Shown here in pieces: positions 60,675-64,000 of a DNA stretch of 64,000 nt (position 1 is the stretch's first letter; each line of letters opens with the position of its first letter). The notes beneath the pieces are model-generated. The model was not told the origin of the DNA. It ran no database searches and worked only from the letters and a program-made list of their open reading frames with translations. The stretch comes from Epiperipatus broadwayi (taxonomy: Eukaryota > Onychophora > Udeonychophora > Euonychophora > Peripatidae), in NCBI GenBank assembly GCA_028023455.1, contig JAQFVV010000055.1, positions 6,356,030 to 6,420,029 on the forward strand, written 5' to 3'. The position numbers and the translations under genes were made by a program.

Positions 60675-61346
60675 TTTATAAAATGTGTGATTTTTTCCGC
60701 ATACATTAGTGAAGCTATAATTATAATTTAAGATTTAATATACTAGCTTAGCACTTTCGGGATTTAGTATTCAAATCTCATACTTATAACTTTAAGAATG
60801 GAAGATTCTGTTGCGAATTGTTGTACATGTATGCAAATATGCTTGAAATTTTTAATTAATTAGTCCATTGTTTGGAGAGAGCAAAGCATGCCTCCCTTCT
60901 ATTAATGGCACTGAGGTCATTAGCTATGTAATAAGCCTCTTGACTTTTTTTTTGGCATCGCTCTTTTCTGCAAATTATTTGAGCAGAACTGGGTTCAAAT
61001 AAGTTGCCTGTACCTGCTTGGTGGTCCCAGAAGATCAATGTTTCTTCATTTTTGTTTTTTACTCTATTACATGCATATCTGTGTTGGTGTTTGCCCGAGT
61101 CTCTCCATAGTAAGATGCTTTGCAGCCTAATAGAGGGCATGCTATTTTATAGATCACATTTTGGGCTTATCTTTTTTCTGTTTTATTCTTGGAATTATAT
61201 ATTAGTCGGTTAGTGTTGGGAGGTGTTCTGAAGCTAAATTTAAAATCATTAGTCAATTTTTTAGCTTAAAACTATGAGTATGGGATTTGAATACTAAATC
61301 CCGAAAGCACTAAACATATGCGAAAAAAATCGCACATTTTATAATT
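60672..61346. mobile_element. nested element with ~65-bp imperfect terminal inverted repeats
   Basis: The left end reads ttataaaatgtgtgattttttccgcatacattagtg and, after a ~40-bp extra piece, agcactttcgggatttagtattcaaatc. The right end is the complement (gatttgaatactaaatcccgaaagcact...gcgaaaaaaatcgcacattttataa). A minus ORF (61140-60856, 94 codons) ends KKSQEAYYIANDLSAINRRE...W, vaguely like the end of GIY-YIG endonucleases (KEA.YI....INR..G). That resemblance is weak. It sits where RT of element 2 should be. Confidence 0.7.
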
Positions 61347-62130
61347 AAAAATAAAGAATATAAGCTGCATCCTAGCAGTAAAGTCCCTTCACGAACTGTT
61401 GGGCCAAACAGCAGATAAAAATTATTATGCCTAACAAGACCATACAACCTGAAGTGCCCTGGTCTAGACTTCATGTGGACCATGCTGGCCCATGGAAAGA
61501 CAAATTGCTAACCAATAGACATCTGTGAATTAACCTCTCGGCCCTGAAATCTGATTCCAAATATATACAAAAAGAAAATAGAAGTATTATTCGTATATCT
61601 TCTCCTTTACTTTTTTTGCATTCCTTCACATATCCATATATATATATATATTATTAATAATCAATCTCCACATATACAGTCGAAACTGTTAGGAAATTAA
61701 AGGAATTATATAAAAAAAATTGCATCGAAGTGTATATGTGGAGATTGATTATAAGTAATATATATATGAAAAAGAAAATAGCAAGATAAAAGTACAAATG
61801 GGCACTCAGGTGCTATGTAGAATGTACTATGGATCCATAAAATGGATACCAGCAATAGTTACACAACTGAAAGAATTCTACACTGTAGTAGATCAAACAG
61901 CAGACGGGTATCAACATCATTGCCATCTAGCCAACTGAGACTGAATCACACAGAAACAAATACATCAAGTGAAAATGATGACCGCCAAACCAAAGACAGC
62001 AACAACCCAGGCGAACACTCAGGAACAAGGATGATGAGTATGGCAAGAACTGCACTAAACCTGAGAAACTAACAAAGCGGATAACATATTCAGCTCTACT
62101 CGATGATTACGTTCTCCAGGGCTAAATTTA
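61345..62130 (+). pseudogene. gypsy element 2 integrase fragments
   Basis: The + frames show EVPWSRLHVDHAGPWKDK (the P..R.H.D.AGP start of the catalytic core, with the first Asp) at about 61447-61500, TVETVRKLKELYKK near 61680, and a C-terminal WIPAIVTQL...YTVVDQTADG block (61840-61910). The rest of the core, with the second Asp and the Glu, is missing or scrambled. A small inverted repeat (61643-61678 with 61732-61767) encloses the middle fragment. Confidence 0.7.
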
Positions 62131-62144
62131 GCCAGGGGGCGGGA

Positions 62145-62364
62145 TATCATCTGAACTTGCCTTCAGAAGAGAATTAGTCCAGATTCCTTCTTTATCCAAT
62201 CGGATTGAGCACTCATTGCCTCTAAGAATGTATAAACATGTGGATAACCAATGTTTTAATATAGCCAAAGGGTAAACATAAGTACGGCCAATAGGTAAAA
62301 TCCTATCATTGGTTAGTATGGGCCTATAGGCAATGATGCTCTCTGAATCCGATTGCTGCCAAGT
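62145..62364 (+). repeat. 3' LTR of gypsy element 2, partial
   Basis: It follows a purine tract (agccagggggcggga) and matches the first part of the 5' LTR (58578-58780) with substitutions and a ~30-bp insertion (62305-62330). It breaks off after gattgctgcca; the remaining ~380 bp are absent. Confidence 0.7.
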
Positions 62365-62554
62365 TATAAATTTCATAACTTGCTTTGAGCTTGTATTATA
62401 TATATATGTGTGTGTGTGTATTTGATGATATTTGCCTGAATTGGTATGTTATAATACAGTTCTTTATATATTTTTTCTGTTAGCATTATGTGGTATATAT
62501 ATACATGATAATCAAAACAAGTTATAAATTTCATAACTTGCTTTGAGCTTGTAT

Positions 62555-62595
<41 letters not shown>

Positions 62596-62600
62596 TGAAT
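62340..62600 (+). repeat. 43-bp direct repeat with TG microsatellite
   Basis: The string agttataaatttcataacttgctttgagcttgtattatatatat occurs at 62360 and again at 62520, each followed by a TG run (longer in the second copy). The ~115 bp between them are unrelated. A local duplication. Confidence 0.8.
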
Positions 62601-62935
62601 GTTGTTTCATTTATCCTAAAGAAAAGAACTAGGGATATTATTGAAATGCCAACTAACAATTTTAAATATTTTGTGTTGTCTCTGCATGAATTGTTGAAAA
62701 TTGAAAAGAGCATGTGATATCTCTTACTTTTGAATTCTTTTTTTGAATGCAAGTCAGACAGTTTTAATTTCTTTCATAGCTTTCTAATTAAATAATTGTA
62801 CTGTAAATGGGAAACCACACTATATATTTCTATCTAAACAGCCATTAAAAATATACATACGCACACTAAGAAACAAATAATATCTAAATAGATTATATCA
62901 AATAGTAATATATAATAGCAATTTTGTCTTTTTAG

Positions 62936-63126
62936 TTGTAAAGGAATATGCATGCGTGCTATACCCCTACGAAGCGGATAATAATGATGAATTGACTCTT
63001 AAAGAAGGAGATCTTGTCGCAATTGTTTCTAAAGATATTGAAGATAAAGGGTGGTGGAAAGGAGAACTCAATGGAAAGATTGGAGTTTTTCCTGACAACT
63101 TTGTAGAATTAATATCACATGAAGAG
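62936..63126 (+). CDS. SH3KBP1: exon: third SH3 domain of the CIN85/CD2AP-family adaptor
   Basis: Acceptor GTCTTTTTAG ends at 62935; donor GAG|GTAAAT starts at 63127. 191 nt: two bases complete the codon begun in the proline-rich exon, then 63 full codons ending in phase 0. It holds a whole SH3 fold: [13 protein letters not shown] (ALYDY and RT loop), [14 protein letters not shown] with the tandem tryptophans of the binding groove, and [10 protein letters not shown] at the end. The sequence fits the third (C) SH3 domain of the family, consistent with its place after the PKKVKGVG motif. All expected aromatic and proline-contact residues are present. It shares little DNA identity with the SH3-B exon, so it is not a recent exon duplication. 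Downstream exons (proline-rich region, coiled coil) must lie beyond 64000. Confidence 0.93.
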
Positions 63127-63317
63127 GTAAATGTAATTATCTTACTTGTATTTTTAATTACAGAATTATATGAAAATATTTTCAAAAAGAAAATTATTTA
63201 ATCTTATCTTATGCTATCAAAGTATGAGAACAGTTACATGTTTGTGTTTTATATTTAGCCTTATTAATTTTAGTTATATACGAGGGGTTATCCAAAAATA
63301 ACTGGAAAGTATTTACA

Positions 63318-63487
63318 TATTAAACCTACTACGCCTTTTCGCATCCATATCTATCTGCCAATAACTTTCTAAGCTTGCGATGTCATCAAATAACGGGTAC
63401 ACATTTTTTTTTCTGACATTTTCGCAAGATTTACAAAGTTATCGGCAAACTGGTACTTTGTGAAAAGGTGTAGCAGGTCTAATATAT
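63318..63487. repeat. imperfect hairpin, ~170 bp
   Basis: The left arm (tattaaacctactacgccttttcgca...ccaataactt...gcttgcga) and right arm (tcgcaaga...aaagttatcggcaa...tgaaaaggtgtagcaggtctaatata) are inverted copies with mismatches. It lies just inside a mariner-like end at 63281 and may be part of the same foldback-type element. Confidence 0.6.
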
Positions 63488-63679
63488 AACATTTACTGCA
63501 CCAGACTAAATCTGAAAAAGTACATTTTTAGCACTACGGAAAATATAAATTTATCGACAAATACTAAATAAAAACAGCACTTCCTGCTGTCAAAGCCGTC
63601 CTTCCCTTGCACAAGATACGGCCTTATGCTGTCGTGCTCATTATGGCAAAGTAATTCTCATGATTTTACTTAAAAATTA

Positions 63680-64000
63680 TAAAATACTACATATATTAAC
63701 TTTGGTGTGAAATTACTAAAACAGACGCTAAAATAAAATTACAAATGCCAGCAATTCCCAAATTTTACTTAAATTTAGAAAATACTGTATATTTAATAAG
63801 TCTGTCATGAAATTACAAAACGGACACTAAAGCAAAATTACCAAAAAGTATGTACATTAAGCCTGGCATGAAATTTCAAAACAGACACTACAGCTAAATT
63901 GGCAAAAAATAATACTACTTAAACAAATTAAATTCGTTTAAAATATAAGTACTACATCTATTATATCTGGAATGAAATTATAAAACAGACACTAAAGAAA
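63680..64000 (+). repeat. degenerate tandem repeats, ~70-100 bp
   Basis: Four units each contain a taaatactrcatat-like start and tg(a/t)aatt(a/t)c(a/t)aaa(a)c(a/g)gacrctaaa(a/g): about 63682, 63779, 63846 and 63946. Spacing varies. The array runs off the window. Confidence 0.55.

Larger units (their letters stand above)
58578..62364 (+). mobile_element. decayed Ty3/gypsy LTR retrotransposon lacking RT (element 2)
   Basis: On the + strand: LTR, primer-site-like leader, gag relic, protease relic, a nested inverted-repeat element, integrase fragments, purine-rich tract (62131-62144) and a partial LTR. RT and RNase H are absent between 60670 and 61350, where the nested element lies. It is unrelated in sequence to element 1 and more decayed. 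Gag resembles the gypsy type that starts with a short PFDP-like motif. Confidence 0.82.
33027..62935 (+). other. SH3KBP1: 29.9-kb intron before the SH3-C exon
   Basis: Donor GTTATT, acceptor GTCTTTTTAG ending at 62935. More than half is mobile DNA: the 11.4-kb gypsy element, a LINE, a palindromic retroposon and a second gypsy element. Remaining stretches show nothing I can identify: 33030-34450, 45820-47940 (with G runs at 46362 and 46471), 53050-55470, 56165-57460 and 62400-62930 (TG and TA microsatellites near 62545-62595). Lower-AT unassigned sequence lies at 49420-53050. Confidence 0.75.
63127..64000 (+). other. SH3KBP1: start of the intron after the SH3-C exon
   Basis: Donor GTAAAT. At 63281 the string cgaggggttatccaaaaataactgg after a TA resembles a mariner-type terminal repeat, but no opposite end is in the window. 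Beyond it is an inverted repeat (next entry) and a degenerate tandem array at 63680-64000. No exon is visible. Confidence 0.75.

Overview
The window is AT-rich, intron-dominated animal nuclear DNA with one assembly gap of 500 N (7609-8108). It appears to lie inside a single large gene on the + strand. Four exons (23765-23995, 28046-28170, 32966-33026, 62936-63126) have AG/GT borders and join in compatible phases (1-1, 0-0, 1-1). Together they encode the middle of a CIN85/CD2AP-family (SH3KBP1/CD2AP; cindr in flies) endocytic adaptor: the second SH3 domain, the PKKVKGVG motif, a proline-rich linker and the third SH3 domain. The first SH3 exon, the 3' half of the gene and the promoter are not in the window. 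Introns are 4.05, 4.8 and 29.9 kb, with more than 23 kb of intron before the first visible exon. Intron size, repeat types and tRNA-like SINEs suggest a cephalopod mollusc, probably octopus-like; this is inference, not proof.

Region 1-23.7 kb is intron. It holds a 400-bp hAT-type MITE (4086-4485), tandem copies of a ~350-bp repeat, several decayed non-LTR retrotransposon fragments, and most copies of a family of long palindromic elements. Four copies of that family have clear, variable-length 13-17 bp target-site duplications. They therefore look like hairpin-shaped retroposons, and in several copies the two arms have changed together.

Region 24-33 kb has three exons, a tRNA-derived SINE, RTE-type and other LINE fragments in both orientations, another palindromic copy and a separate ~205-bp hairpin element.

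The 29.9-kb intron (33027-62935) is more than half mobile DNA. An 11.4-kb Ty3/gypsy LTR retrotransposon (34456-45812, minus strand) has ~1.8-kb LTRs, a tRNA-Pro-like primer binding site, and broken gag, protease, RT, RNase H and integrase. Its gag is split by a 1.26-kb element with perfect 24-bp terminal inverted repeats, and the catalytic YxDD stretch of its RT has been replaced by a micro-duplication. A 5'-truncated LINE with a 250-codon ORF follows (48486-49410). A second, older gypsy-type element (58578-62364, plus strand) has gag, protease and integrase remnants but no RT. Its leader has three tandem primer-site-like units, and its middle holds a long-inverted-repeat element.

No bacterial-type features, CRISPR arrays, rRNA or functional tRNA genes were seen. 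The most unusual content is the hairpin retroposon family and the nested terminal-inverted-repeat element inside gag.
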